Shown here: piece after piece, positions 16,601 to 24,024 of the stretch
Position numbering within the stretch: position 1 is the first letter of the stretch
Layout of the letters: each line of letters opens with the position of its first letter
Source of the DNA: CAYOHP01 sp964403795 [NCBI: uncultured bacterium]
GTDB lineage: Bacteria > Muiribacteriota > UBA6191 > CAZXTJ01
Direction of reading: 5' to 3'
DNA: 64,000 nt
Assembly: GCA_964403795.1 (NCBI GenBank)
Contig: CAYOHP010000004.1
Location: 60,367-124,366 of the forward strand
The notes under the pieces: generated by a model
Told to the model about the DNA's origin: nothing
The model's database searches: none
Seen by the model: the letters and a program-made list of their open reading frames with translations, nothing else
Made by a program: the position numbers and the translations under genes

Positions 16601-17828
16601 CGATCCGGTGAGGACCGACTACCAGGTCCTGCTCGCCGAGGCTGCCGCCATGGTGGTCGCCTCGGCCGCAGTGGGGGCCACCGGCCAGGGCTACCTGATC
16701 CCGGCCGCAGCCATGGCGGCGGCGGCGGCAGCCGCCGACGTGGTGCACCGGATCCAGCTCCACCGCTTCAGTCCCCTGGAGGAGCGCAACGGGCTCCGGG
16801 CGGAAGCCGACGAGGCCCTGGGTGAGCCGGACCTGCCCCGGGCCGAGGCGCCTGCCTCGGCGGGCGAGGGTTTGCTCCGTGTCCACAGGGCCTCGGACGA
16901 GATCGGTGCCCGGACCGCGCTGGCAGCCCTGCGGGGGCGGACCCTCGTGACCCGGACCAGGTCCAACCTGGAACTCCTCACCGCCGCGGCCCACGAGGCA
17001 CGGGGGCGGGCCCTGGAACTGGCGGTCCACGCCTGGGGGCACCAGCGCTACTTCGCCGAGCAGCGCGAGCTCGCCGGCATGCTTGCGACCGGCAGCGAAC
17101 GCCGCCGCCAGCTCTCGGCCGACTGGATGATGCTCCCCCGCGGGTTCCGGGAGTACCCGCTGAACTCCGACGAGATCCGCGACTGGAACCAGGTGACCCT
17201 GGAGTACCGGCGCCAGGTGCAGGGCTACACCGGGGATCCCAGGCGGGGTCCGCAGCTCAGGTTTCCCGACCTGGTGGCTCCCGCTATCGGCTCGTGGCAT
17301 CTCCTGCTGGCGGCAACCGAGGGGGAACGCATGCCGAGGGCCGACGCCTGGCTGGCGGGATCGCGACAAGAGGACCTGGCGCGGAAGATCTGGTTGCTCC
17401 GGCATCGGACCGAGGCTGCCCTCGATGCTGCGAGGGGACTCCGGGTCCGGGCCGACAACCGGGTCGATGCCCGGATCGCCCAGCTCGGTGGCAGTGGGAG
17501 CCAGATGCCGGGACTCCTCGATGCCATCGAGGCGGTTCGCGTCTCGGCCGACGAGGAGGTGGGGTCCCTGCTCGGGACCTTCGACATGGTGCTGGAGGGC
17601 CTGCGGATCCGGCTCGACCCTGCCCGGCTGGTCGAGGCGGCCCGTTTCGCCTGGTGGCAGGCCTTGCTCCCGTGGCGTCGCCTGGCCGACCGGTTCCCCG
17701 AGGACGATCGGGCCTGGATCGAGCGGGCGGATCCGGCGGACATGGGAGCTCTCCTCGGTCAGATGGGATTCGAGGGAATCCAGGCATCGCATCTCCGGGA
17801 TGCCCCGGGACCCGGTCCGGGCCGATGA
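13680..17828 (+). CDS. Giant secreted protein with HExxH metallopeptidase-like motif
   Basis: A 1,382-aa protein with a signal peptide (residues 16-36, cut near GFAQE). Residues 260-300 hold HEFGH (264-268) followed by Glu298 in VNEAF, a gluzincin-like zinc site with the third ligand 34 residues after the first His. A region of Arg/Glu-rich helices (430-680) follows, then a Pro/Gly/Ala-rich linker (about 685-770), a helical domain with hydrophobic stretches (830-1010) that may insert into or cross a membrane, and a helical C-terminus. No known full-length family is recognised. GGAGGG lies just before the ATG. The stop overlaps the next start (ATGA), so at least two proteins are co-produced. 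A protease role is inferred from the zinc motif only. Confidence 0.75.
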   Translation: MGRDVRRGVGWPAGRVRLGMAVASALALGVGVGFAQEGVEIPVEVWEQTRYRVDLVGDNLEPRVRRVAVGPDGTPLREGRTVVLEDVALSDLPPEVRTYLEGRFKLKVLRHMNDRGLSRTNARFRRGWTVNVIQPAHDRTPGMDRLREAMLDPAISEALRLRVVEAIAMGKTIDRAQVDLVLETRTQPGESSGYWAGSRLHVRSGAEHGSGACPTAKTALVDLSGGTFMADPVRQVVLVPVENTGVRHGYDFSSLDRMGAVIPHEFGHTLAALRRAIIPDGGGHYGFQSYRGALPVNEAFAHFMAVTTDAEGARTDWTAWGEHRQALLKGYDEVGSRSSDGTHSTGDMRAGEGEAISARQQFQLREAEAMFRTEAVLANVLTEFERAVDRVAVPDGMGRTLRGREVVLDVLRLTAPIEAARLPSAAEPVPIGDWSEFRSGVERWFPEVAQELFVAEEAATLGARRDLGSARVRFEAIDVVERAERDARGRYRNGESEAKVEAVRKQVLAELEAVSRGAWTVRPGADPRSLPELVRERNAALVRETQKQIQALRSRYGRELSKSFETATGEAQTQLAREIGWNFRARHALLERLIGGKLAGVDLAPGEANRRGFRGLPTDEAQKRAAEAMRSGLERQWGEFVDLARQRGLRADTVPTDFESVLRERGRAELIYPEARGPARPAGSEPATRMPRPGRQAPTPGPGRGAPTASGPGSGAAGGGTGEASGGPGRPETSSGGAPGEGAAPGTQGRPSPVASEPAPEAAPRNAEGRIARARAQVAELRTRLTEAVRIRLEEELARQPRNPGEPPSRGARAARFARGQLDFFVTAYLMTLVRLASDNPTLSTSEILATAASQVFSPEAIGGLALFMGADLGAQAAMRKALGGALQRAFGSALAEVGLRKAGTAIGGAGNVVGLVVSSVGLETWKTWREETAEEGRLARIRSRLRESRARAATEASARYLATTKGDLLLEALDPVRTDYQVLLAEAAAMVVASAAVGATGQGYLIPAAAMAAAAAAADVVHRIQLHRFSPLEERNGLRAEADEALGEPDLPRAEAPASAGEGLLRVHRASDEIGARTALAALRGRTLVTRTRSNLELLTAAAHEARGRALELAVHAWGHQRYFAEQRELAGMLATGSERRRQLSADWMMLPRGFREYPLNSDEIRDWNQVTLEYRRQVQGYTGDPRRGPQLRFPDLVAPAIGSWHLLLAATEGERMPRADAWLAGSRQEDLARKIWLLRHRTEAALDAARGLRVRADNRVDARIAQLGGSGSQMPGLLDAIEAVRVSADEEVGSLLGTFDMVLEGLRIRLDPARLVEAARFAWWQALLPWRRLADRFPEDDRAWIERADPADMGALLGQMGFEGIQASHLRDAPGPGPGR

Positions 17829-19201
17829 GAGGGAAGCCCAGGCCCCGGAGCAAGGTGCGCCCTGCCCAGCTCATGACGGCCGCCTCGATCGCGGTCCTGG
17901 CCGGGGCCGGTGCGACGCTCCTGGCGGTGATGCTCGACTTCTGGATCGGAGGAGGCCGGGTCGAAGGGGATCCTCGGTCGGGGGGAGCCACGGTGCCTCC
18001 CCAGGCCCTCGCCTCCTCCCCCGAGGAGGCCGACCCGGGGATCGATCCCTTCCCGCCCGGCTGGCTGGCCGGCGTGAAGGCAGCGGTCGCGGCCCTGCCC
18101 CGGCAGGGGCCGGGAGCTGCGGACCCCGATCCGGTGCGCTGGGGCGAGGTACGAGCCCGGCTCGGCGACCTCTCGGTCTGGACCCGCTGGCTCGGCGGTG
18201 GTGGGGAGCCGGCCGGGCTCCGGTTCCAAGTGCGGGAGACCATGGCGGCGATCGACGGGGAACTCGCGGCCCTCGACCTTCCGCGGGTCTTCGTCCCGGG
18301 CGCAGGTCTGGCGCCGCTGGGACCTACCGGGTGGGCGGGGGCCGCCGAAGCAGCCCGGACCGAGCTCGGTGCGGTCTTCGCCCGGCTCGATGCCGAGCGG
18401 GCCGCGGCTCTGGCAGGGGAGCCCGGCGCGCCGGAACTGCCGACCCGGCTGCTGGACCGGATCCCGGTCTCGAGAGACCTCTCGATGGTCGACCTGGCGG
18501 GAGGCGCGGCACCGGTGCCTGCCGCGCGGTCGCAGGTGGCCCGGTGGCTCCGGCCCGGGACCGAGGCCCTGGGGCGGTACGTCTTCTCGCTGGCCCGGGC
18601 CCTGCGCCAGGATCCCGCCGGGGCGGACGCACGGATCATCGAGGCGGCCCGGGAACTCCGGGACCGGCAAGCGCTCTGGTTCGACGGGGTGGGCTTCCTC
18701 GGACCCGAGACGGTGCTGGGGCTATCGCCGGGCTCGCCGGCCGAGTGGCTGCTCCAGGGGCTGGTGGCCCGGGCCCAGGTCGAGGTTCGGCTGCGGACCG
18801 GACTGGAACGCTCCGGTCACGAGGCCCTGGCGTGCCAGGCGTTGGCGATCGCCGCGGTGGTTCCCGCGGCCTGGGGTGGACCGGGCGAGGCGAGGTTCTT
18901 CCTGGCCCTGGACGGACTCGTCGAGGCCGAGCTCTCGCGGGGAGGGGTCGGGGCGGCGCTGGCCGCCTTCCACCAGCACAAGGACGCCTTGTTCGCGGCC
19001 GACGGCCGGGTGGTGGGCGGGATCCTGGGTCGGATCGCCGAGGTGCTGGCGGAGCGGCGGGGCGGCGAGGTCCCGGAGGCCGAGGACCTGGCACTGCTCG
19101 CCACCTGGCTCGACACCCACGAAGAGATGTGGGGGAACCGGAAGACCCGGGCCCGGGTCCGGACCGCGTTGCGAGCCCTCTACGACGAGCTGGCGCGGTG
19201 A
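17825..19201 (+). CDS. Single-pass membrane protein of unknown function
   Basis: A 458-aa protein starting MRGKPRPRSKVRPAQL, with one N-terminal transmembrane helix (MTAASIAVLAGAGATLLAVML) and a large helical, Ala/Leu/Arg-rich domain that should face the periplasm or exterior by the positive-inside rule. No catalytic motif is visible. The pattern is like TPR-less helical repeats. Its ATG overlaps the stop of the giant HExxH protein (ATGA), and its own stop overlaps the start of the glycosylase gene (GTGA). The coupling with the giant protein suggests a membrane anchor or partner for it, which is inference. Confidence 0.7.
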   Translation: MRGKPRPRSKVRPAQLMTAASIAVLAGAGATLLAVMLDFWIGGGRVEGDPRSGGATVPPQALASSPEEADPGIDPFPPGWLAGVKAAVAALPRQGPGAADPDPVRWGEVRARLGDLSVWTRWLGGGGEPAGLRFQVRETMAAIDGELAALDLPRVFVPGAGLAPLGPTGWAGAAEAARTELGAVFARLDAERAAALAGEPGAPELPTRLLDRIPVSRDLSMVDLAGGAAPVPAARSQVARWLRPGTEALGRYVFSLARALRQDPAGADARIIEAARELRDRQALWFDGVGFLGPETVLGLSPGSPAEWLLQGLVARAQVEVRLRTGLERSGHEALACQALAIAAVVPAAWGGPGEARFFLALDGLVEAELSRGGVGAALAAFHQHKDALFAADGRVVGGILGRIAEVLAERRGGEVPEAEDLALLATWLDTHEEMWGNRKTRARVRTALRALYDELAR

Positions 19202-19785
19202 GGGGGCGTCGGGCCAGGCCGGTCGGGGTGGTCGGGCCCGACGAGGTGGTCGGACCGGTCGAGGAGGTGGCTCCCCGCCTGCTCGGTGCCTGGCTGGTGC
19301 GGCGCCGGGGCGACGGGACGCTGGTCCGGGGACGGATCGTCGAGGTCGAGGCCTACGCCGGACCCGAGGATGCCGCCAGCCACGCCCGTTACGGGCCGAC
19401 CGGGCGGGCCCGCCCCATGTACGGTCCGCCGGGGCACGCCTACGTCTACCTGATCTACGGCATGCACCACTGCGTGAACGTGGTGACCGGCCCAGAGGGG
19501 ACGGCGGCGGCGGTGCTAGTGCGGGCGCTGGAGCCCGGCGAAGGGGTCGAGGGCCGGACCGACGGGCCGGGGCGGCTGACCCGGGCCCTGGGGATCGACC
19601 GGGGACTCGACGGGATGCCGCTCTCCGAGGCGAGCGGGCTCTGGCTCGAGCCGGGCGAGGGGGCTGTGGGGACGGTGGTCGCTTCGCCCCGGATCGGGAT
19701 CGACTACGCCGGGGAGCCATGGCGGAGCCGGCCATGGCGGTTCGTCCTGGAGGGGAACCGCTGGGTTTCGGGCGGGAGGCGGTAG
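19198..19785 (+). CDS. mpg: 3-methyladenine (alkyladenine) DNA glycosylase, AAG/MPG family
   Basis: A 195-aa protein with the full AAG family pattern: [19 protein letters not shown] (with the catalytic Glu), then [32 protein letters not shown] given here in part only, and the C-terminal PRIGIDYA and WRFVL. The enzyme removes alkylated and deaminated purines from DNA in base excision repair. The length is normal for bacterial members. The GTG start overlaps the upstream stop (GTGA), so it is translationally coupled to an unrelated membrane protein, a common operon-packing effect in this genome. Confidence 0.92.
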   Translation: MRGRRARPVGVVGPDEVVGPVEEVAPRLLGAWLVRRRGDGTLVRGRIVEVEAYAGPEDAASHARYGPTGRARPMYGPPGHAYVYLIYGMHHCVNVVTGPEGTAAAVLVRALEPGEGVEGRTDGPGRLTRALGIDRGLDGMPLSEASGLWLEPGEGAVGTVVASPRIGIDYAGEPWRSRPWRFVLEGNRWVSGGRR

Positions 19786-19814
19786 GCATCCGGCGGATGC
19801 GGGGAGGACCCTGC

Positions 19815-19820
19815 TACCGT
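19815..19820 (+). promoter_or_regulatory. Candidate -10 box (TACCGT) of the HAMP sensor gene
   Basis: TAnnnT hexamer ending 6 nt before the GTG at 19827, with no Shine-Dalgarno sequence between. It supports the GTG over the upstream ATG at 19797. Confidence 0.4.
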
Positions 19821-19826
19821 GACCGG

Positions 19827-20975
19827 GTGCGCCGTGATGCGATCCGTTCCCGCCTGGTGCGGGCCATGGTGTCGGTGGGGGCGGCAGCCGGACTGACCGC
19901 CGGGCTGGTCGGAACCTGGATGCTGGGCCAGGAACTCGAGCGCCAGGTGGTCCAAGCCTGCCAGGCCCGCGCCCGGGCCGTGGCCGACCGGGTGCTCGGC
20001 ACGATCGGGGCAGGGCAGTCGCTCCTGGAGCGCCTCGCCGTCGAGGTCGCCAAGGGTCCGCTGGAGCCGGGGAGGGTCGACCCCCTGGTAGGGTCGGTGC
20101 TCGCCTGGAACCCGCTCTTCCACTCGATCTACGTCTACGACCCCCGGGGCGAGGTGGTGCTCCGGCGCTACGGCGGCGGCGCCGAGCCGGAGGAGGGACG
20201 GAGCCGGAACCTCTCGGAGAAGTCCGATCGCGATCTACGGGAAGCGGGGATGGCCTCGCTCGCCGACGGCCAGGGGCGACTGCTGGCGGTCCGGCGTTCG
20301 CCGGCCGGGACCCTGTTCCTGCCGTGCCTGGCGCCGGTCCGGAGCGGCGCCGGCGTGGCCGGGCTGCTCTCGGGTGCGATCTCGGCTTCGGGCTTCGGGT
20401 TCTCCGCCATGCTCGAGGGCCAGGCCCCCGGCCGGACCGGCTTCGTGGCCCTGCTCGACCGGGAGCGGCGGCTCCTGGCCGTGGCTGGTCCCTCGGGTCT
20501 GGCCCTGGGGGAGCCGGTGCGCCTCGCACTGGCGGTCGGGGAAAGCGGGGGGGAGATCGCAGGGGCGACCGGCGCGGCCCTGGGCGGGCGGGCCGAACTC
20601 CCCGAGGTCGGTCTCGAAGTCCTGGTGGTCCTGCCCCGGGCCGAGGCGTTGGCCGGACTCCCGAGGGCGATCGGGGTGATGGGGCTCGCCACCTTGGCGG
20701 CCCTGGCCCTGGCGGCCCTCCTGGGGATCTGGCTCGGCGACCGGACGGCTGGGCCGCTCGAGCAGTTGACCCGGGGGATCCTCCGGGTGGGCGAGGGCGC
20801 ATGGTCGCACCGGGTGCCGGTCGAGGGTGACGACGAGGTGGCCGAGGCGGCCCGGGAGTTCAACCACCTGGTGGACGTGCTGGAACGCATGGAGCTGGTC
20901 GACCGGGCCTTCGGGGCCGTTGGGACCGAGCCTGGATCGGGGCCGGAGGAAGGCGGGTCGCGGGGCACCGGGTGA
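19827..20975 (+). CDS. Orphan HAMP-domain membrane sensor (no output domain)
   Basis: A 382-aa protein with a first transmembrane helix near residues 12-35, a periplasmic sensor domain of about 240 residues with a CACHE-like pattern (NPLFHSIYVYDPRGEVVLR), a second helix (282-303) and a HAMP domain (about 305-355: GPLEQLTRGILRVGEG, then DDEVAEAAREFNHLVDVL). The protein ends about 25 residues after HAMP, without a histidine kinase, cyclase or methyl-accepting domain. HAMP normally passes a signal to such a module, so this may signal through a partner. The GTG start is chosen because TACCGT lies 6 nt before it; the ATG at 19797 is an alternative. Confidence 0.75.
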   Translation: MRRDAIRSRLVRAMVSVGAAAGLTAGLVGTWMLGQELERQVVQACQARARAVADRVLGTIGAGQSLLERLAVEVAKGPLEPGRVDPLVGSVLAWNPLFHSIYVYDPRGEVVLRRYGGGAEPEEGRSRNLSEKSDRDLREAGMASLADGQGRLLAVRRSPAGTLFLPCLAPVRSGAGVAGLLSGAISASGFGFSAMLEGQAPGRTGFVALLDRERRLLAVAGPSGLALGEPVRLALAVGESGGEIAGATGAALGGRAELPEVGLEVLVVLPRAEALAGLPRAIGVMGLATLAALALAALLGIWLGDRTAGPLEQLTRGILRVGEGAWSHRVPVEGDDEVAEAAREFNHLVDVLERMELVDRAFGAVGTEPGSGPEEGGSRGTG

Positions 20976-21011
20976 CGGTGCCGGCGAACGGTCGGGCGGC
21001 CGGAGCCGGGC

Positions 21012-21017
21012 TACCCT
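21012..21017 (+). promoter_or_regulatory. Candidate -10 box (TACCCT) of the 99-aa membrane protein gene
   Basis: TAnnnT hexamer ending 6 nt before the ATG at 21024; leaderless geometry as at 4261, 7815 and 19815. Confidence 0.4.
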
Positions 21018-21023
21018 GAGCGC

Positions 21024-21323
21024 ATGGTACGGAACCCCTTCGAGGCGATCCCCTGGTGGCTGCCGGTGGTACTCGGCCTGGTCATGATCCTCACCATCCA
21101 CGGCTACGACCGGTACATGCGCACGACCTACGGCGTGATCCGGGACGGCGACGAGGAGTTCTACACGGTGCGCTCGGAGCGGGTGCCCTACTACCTGCGG
21201 GGGGTCGCCCACACCCGGCAAGCCACCGGCGCTGGCCTGGGCTTCATGCTCATGGGTCTGGCGCTCCGGTCGGTGCGCGGGAAAGGTGGGGGCGACGGGC
21301 CGCGGCCACCAGGCGACGGGTGA
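21024..21323 (+). CDS. Small single-pass membrane protein
   Basis: A 99-aa protein with one clear transmembrane helix near the N-terminus (WWLPVVLGLVMILTIHGY), a charged middle part and a second weaker hydrophobic stretch (GAGLGFMLMGLAL). No family is recognised. The start has no ribosome binding site but a TACCCT hexamer 6 nt upstream. The last 74 bases overlap the end of the convergent transporter gene on the other strand; both frames read well there, so one of the two C-termini may be encoded in a genuine overlap. Confidence 0.6.
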   Translation: MVRNPFEAIPWWLPVVLGLVMILTIHGYDRYMRTTYGVIRDGDEEFYTVRSERVPYYLRGVAHTRQATGAGLGFMLMGLALRSVRGKGGGDGPRPPGDG

Positions 21324-23961
21324 GGTCCCGGTCGGCACCCGAGGCCTCGAGCAATTCCTCGGCGGCAGAGGCCTGGCGGGGATCGGGGTCGGCCAGGGAG
21401 TGGACCGCTCCCACCAGGGCGTCGGCCATGCCGAGCGGGTAGCCCACCAGGAAGGCGGCCGTCCCCAAGGTGTCGGCGGCCGGCTCCGGGTCGGCCGCAT
21501 GCTCGAGGGCCAGGACCGCGGCCTCGCCGACCCGGGCGAGATCGGGGGCGAAGGCTCCGGGCGGGATCTCGACCAGCAGGCGGGCCGCCGGGGACTCGGG
21601 GGGAAGGCCGAGCTCGCGGATCCGAGCGGCCAGGGGCACGGGCCCCGGTGGGGTCCCTGAGGGCGCGACCAGGAGCGGGTGGAGGGCCTCCAGCCAGCCG
21701 CCGGCCTCGGCACCGGCCAGGGCGGCGAGCGCGGCCTCCCGCCGGGTCGCCGGTTCGAGCTCCAGGGCCGGGGCGGCCAGCGCAAGGGAGGGACCCGCAG
21801 GAAGGGAGGCGAGCGACTGCGAGAGGGCGTGGCGGGCCCGGTCGTCGAGGCTGCCGAGCACCCGGGTGATGCGGGCCAGGGTCTCGTCCTGCAGCTGATG
21901 GAGTGCCCGATCGAGTTCCGCGGCGGCCTCCGGGTCGGTGGCCGCGGACCGGGCGGCCTCGAGTTCGGCGAGCGAGGCGGGCACCCGGCAACGCACCAGG
22001 CCGCGGGCCGCGGCCTTCACCACGGCCGGGTCGGGATCGGCGAGACCCGCCACCAGCCGGCGGCGCAGACCCGGGCTGGGGCGCAGCGAAAGGGCCCGGA
22101 GGGCGGCCGCCCGGGTGCCAGGGTCGGGATCGGTGAGCCCGGCGGAGAGGGTGGCGACGGCCCGGTCGAGGTCGGTGTTCCGATCGCCGAGCCAGAGCAG
22201 GGCGCCGGCGGCCCGGAGCCTGACCACGGGAGACGCACCGGTCGTCGCCAGGTCGGCGAGACCCGGGGCGAGCGATGGGTCGCAGAGCCGGAGGGAGGCT
22301 TCGGCGGCGGTCCAGCCCCGTCCGGGATCCGGGTCGGCGAGGAGGCGGAGGCCGAGGGAGGTGGCGGGCTCGCCCCGGAGGCCGTGGACGGCCAGCGCCA
22401 GGAAGGCCCGGGCCGCGGCCTCGGGCGGGAGCCCGGCGAGTCCGGCGGCCAGGGTTTCCGGGGTGGTCCCGGAACCCCCGGCGAGGGCGTCCTGGACCAC
22501 CCGGATCAGTTCCGGATCCCCGGTCTCGGCCAGGGCCAGGAGTGCCTCGCCGGCCCCGGTCCGTTCGACGTCGAGGAGTCGGGGGTCGGCGTCGGACTCC
22601 TCGATCCGCTGGCGCAGACCCTCGAGATAGGCCCGATCGGTGCCCCGGGCGAAGGCCAGGCCCAGTCCTCCGGCGGCGGCCAGCGCCAGGTAGACGTGGC
22701 GGAGCTCGGGCGAGCCGCCGCCCAGGAACTCGAGGCCGAGCCCGGCCACCAGGAAGCCGAGCGCCGAGCCCAGGCCGTAGGCGAGCGCCCGGGCCGGGTC
22801 GGCGAAGCGACTCGGCACCGGTCCCAGGAGCACCAGGGTCACCGGGGTGTGGAAGGCCCGGACCAGCACGAAGAGGCCGAGCGTCGAGGCGGCAGCCAGG
22901 GTGAAGGTGGGCCGCCAGGCGGCCAGGAGGCCGGCCAGGAGCACGTAGCCGGGCATCACCCCGAAGGCGGCCGAGAGCGGGAGGCGGCGGAGCAGGGCGC
23001 CGGTGCCCAGGGCCTGGACGATCACCGCCGAGAGGTAGATCCCCAGGCAGAGCTGGCCGAAGAAGGCCGACAGGGCGGCGGCGTCGGGGTAGGCCTGCTT
23101 GGCGAGCGCCGAGAGCGGGTAGTCGACGCTGCCCATGGCGAAACCCATGAGTAGGCTCCCGGCCAGGACCCGGGAGAGGAGCGGGCTGCCGAGGACGAAG
23201 GCGAGGGCGTCCCCGAGTCCCTGGGATGCGGCGGGGCGGGGACTTGGGCCGGATGCCGGCGACGGAGGGGCCGGCGCCGACCCCTCCCGGGAGGGACTCG
23301 GCGCGGGTGCTGCCGCCGTCCCGGATGCGGACCCGGCCCGGCAGTCGGGATGGGCGGCGGCGGCCCGTTCCCCGGCCGAGAGCGCCGGCAGCGCCCCCAG
23401 GGTGAGGACGGCCGCCAGCAGGGTCTGGGCGGGGACCGAGGCCAGGCCGAAGGGATCGGTGGCCAGGACCGCGCCGGCCAGCCTTCCCGCCAGGCCGCAG
23501 GAGCCGATCCCGGGGGTCACCCGCTTCAGGAGCCGGAGCGGGAGGAGGCGGCCGGTCCAGCCCCAGAACTCGGGCTCGAAGACGATCTCGTAGCCCCAGG
23601 CCACCAGGAAGGAGACGAAGACCCAGACCGCCTCGTCCTTGGCGGGACGGATCCCGACGGCCACGAAGCAGGCGACCGCGCCCAGCGCCCAGGTGCGGAT
23701 GCCGGCGGCGGCCGCGGCCGACTCGCCGAAGCGGGCGATGGCCACGAACAGGGCGGCCGAGAGGAGGTTGGTGGCGATGTACATGGTCGGCATCCAGGCC
23801 GGGCCGAGCTCGGCCAGGTAGCGGCCGAGCAGGGTGTTCCAGGCGAGGAGTTCGCCGGCGTTCAGGAGGAAGCAGGCGAGGCCGGCCCAGCCGAGCACCC
23901 GGGAATCGCCGGGCTCGATCCCGAGGATGCGGCAAGCGGCGGCGCGACCGGGGGAGAGCAT
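21250..23961 (-). CDS. NPT/MFS-type transporter fused to HEAT repeats
   Basis: A 903-aa protein. Residues 1-445 form about 12 transmembrane helices with the look of the Npt (ATP/ADP translocase-related) branch of the MFS, for example LLNAGELLAWNTLLGRYL and MPTMYIATNLLSAALFVAI, interrupted by a Pro/Ser/Ala loop near 235-270. From about 455 to 890 there are tandem helical repeats of HEAT type with recurring DPDP turns (ADPDPAVVKAAARGLV). NPT-HEAT fusions are known from various environmental bacteria, with unknown substrate. The energy-parasite ATP/ADP role should not be assumed. The promoter shows TACGCT ending 7 nt before the ATG. The 3' end overlaps the convergent 99-aa gene by 74 bases. Confidence 0.75.
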   Translation of the reverse strand: MLSPGRAAACRILGIEPGDSRVLGWAGLACFLLNAGELLAWNTLLGRYLAELGPAWMPTMYIATNLLSAALFVAIARFGESAAAAAGIRTWALGAVACFVAVGIRPAKDEAVWVFVSFLVAWGYEIVFEPEFWGWTGRLLPLRLLKRVTPGIGSCGLAGRLAGAVLATDPFGLASVPAQTLLAAVLTLGALPALSAGERAAAAHPDCRAGSASGTAAAPAPSPSREGSAPAPPSPASGPSPRPAASQGLGDALAFVLGSPLLSRVLAGSLLMGFAMGSVDYPLSALAKQAYPDAAALSAFFGQLCLGIYLSAVIVQALGTGALLRRLPLSAAFGVMPGYVLLAGLLAAWRPTFTLAAASTLGLFVLVRAFHTPVTLVLLGPVPSRFADPARALAYGLGSALGFLVAGLGLEFLGGGSPELRHVYLALAAAGGLGLAFARGTDRAYLEGLRQRIEESDADPRLLDVERTGAGEALLALAETGDPELIRVVQDALAGGSGTTPETLAAGLAGLPPEAAARAFLALAVHGLRGEPATSLGLRLLADPDPGRGWTAAEASLRLCDPSLAPGLADLATTGASPVVRLRAAGALLWLGDRNTDLDRAVATLSAGLTDPDPGTRAAALRALSLRPSPGLRRRLVAGLADPDPAVVKAAARGLVRCRVPASLAELEAARSAATDPEAAAELDRALHQLQDETLARITRVLGSLDDRARHALSQSLASLPAGPSLALAAPALELEPATRREAALAALAGAEAGGWLEALHPLLVAPSGTPPGPVPLAARIRELGLPPESPAARLLVEIPPGAFAPDLARVGEAAVLALEHAADPEPAADTLGTAAFLVGYPLGMADALVGAVHSLADPDPRQASAAEELLEASGADRDLTRRLVAAARRPHLSRAPTGAPDP

Positions 23962-23968
23962 GGTCGGC

Positions 23969-23974
23969 AGCGTA
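23969..23974 (-). promoter_or_regulatory. Candidate -10 box (TACGCT) of the NPT-HEAT gene
   Basis: TAnnnT hexamer on the minus strand, ending 7 nt before the ATG at 23961, without a ribosome binding site. Confidence 0.4.
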
Positions 23975-24024
23975 CTCCCGGGGGCGCCGGGTCCGATGCC
24001 GGGGTACCAGGCGTGGAAGACGAG

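Noticed and set aside
14685-17792. 1,035-codon open frame opposite the giant HExxH gene
   Set aside because: Composition typical of the complement of a real high-GC gene (Pro/Gly/Arg/His-rich), no start signal and no domain.
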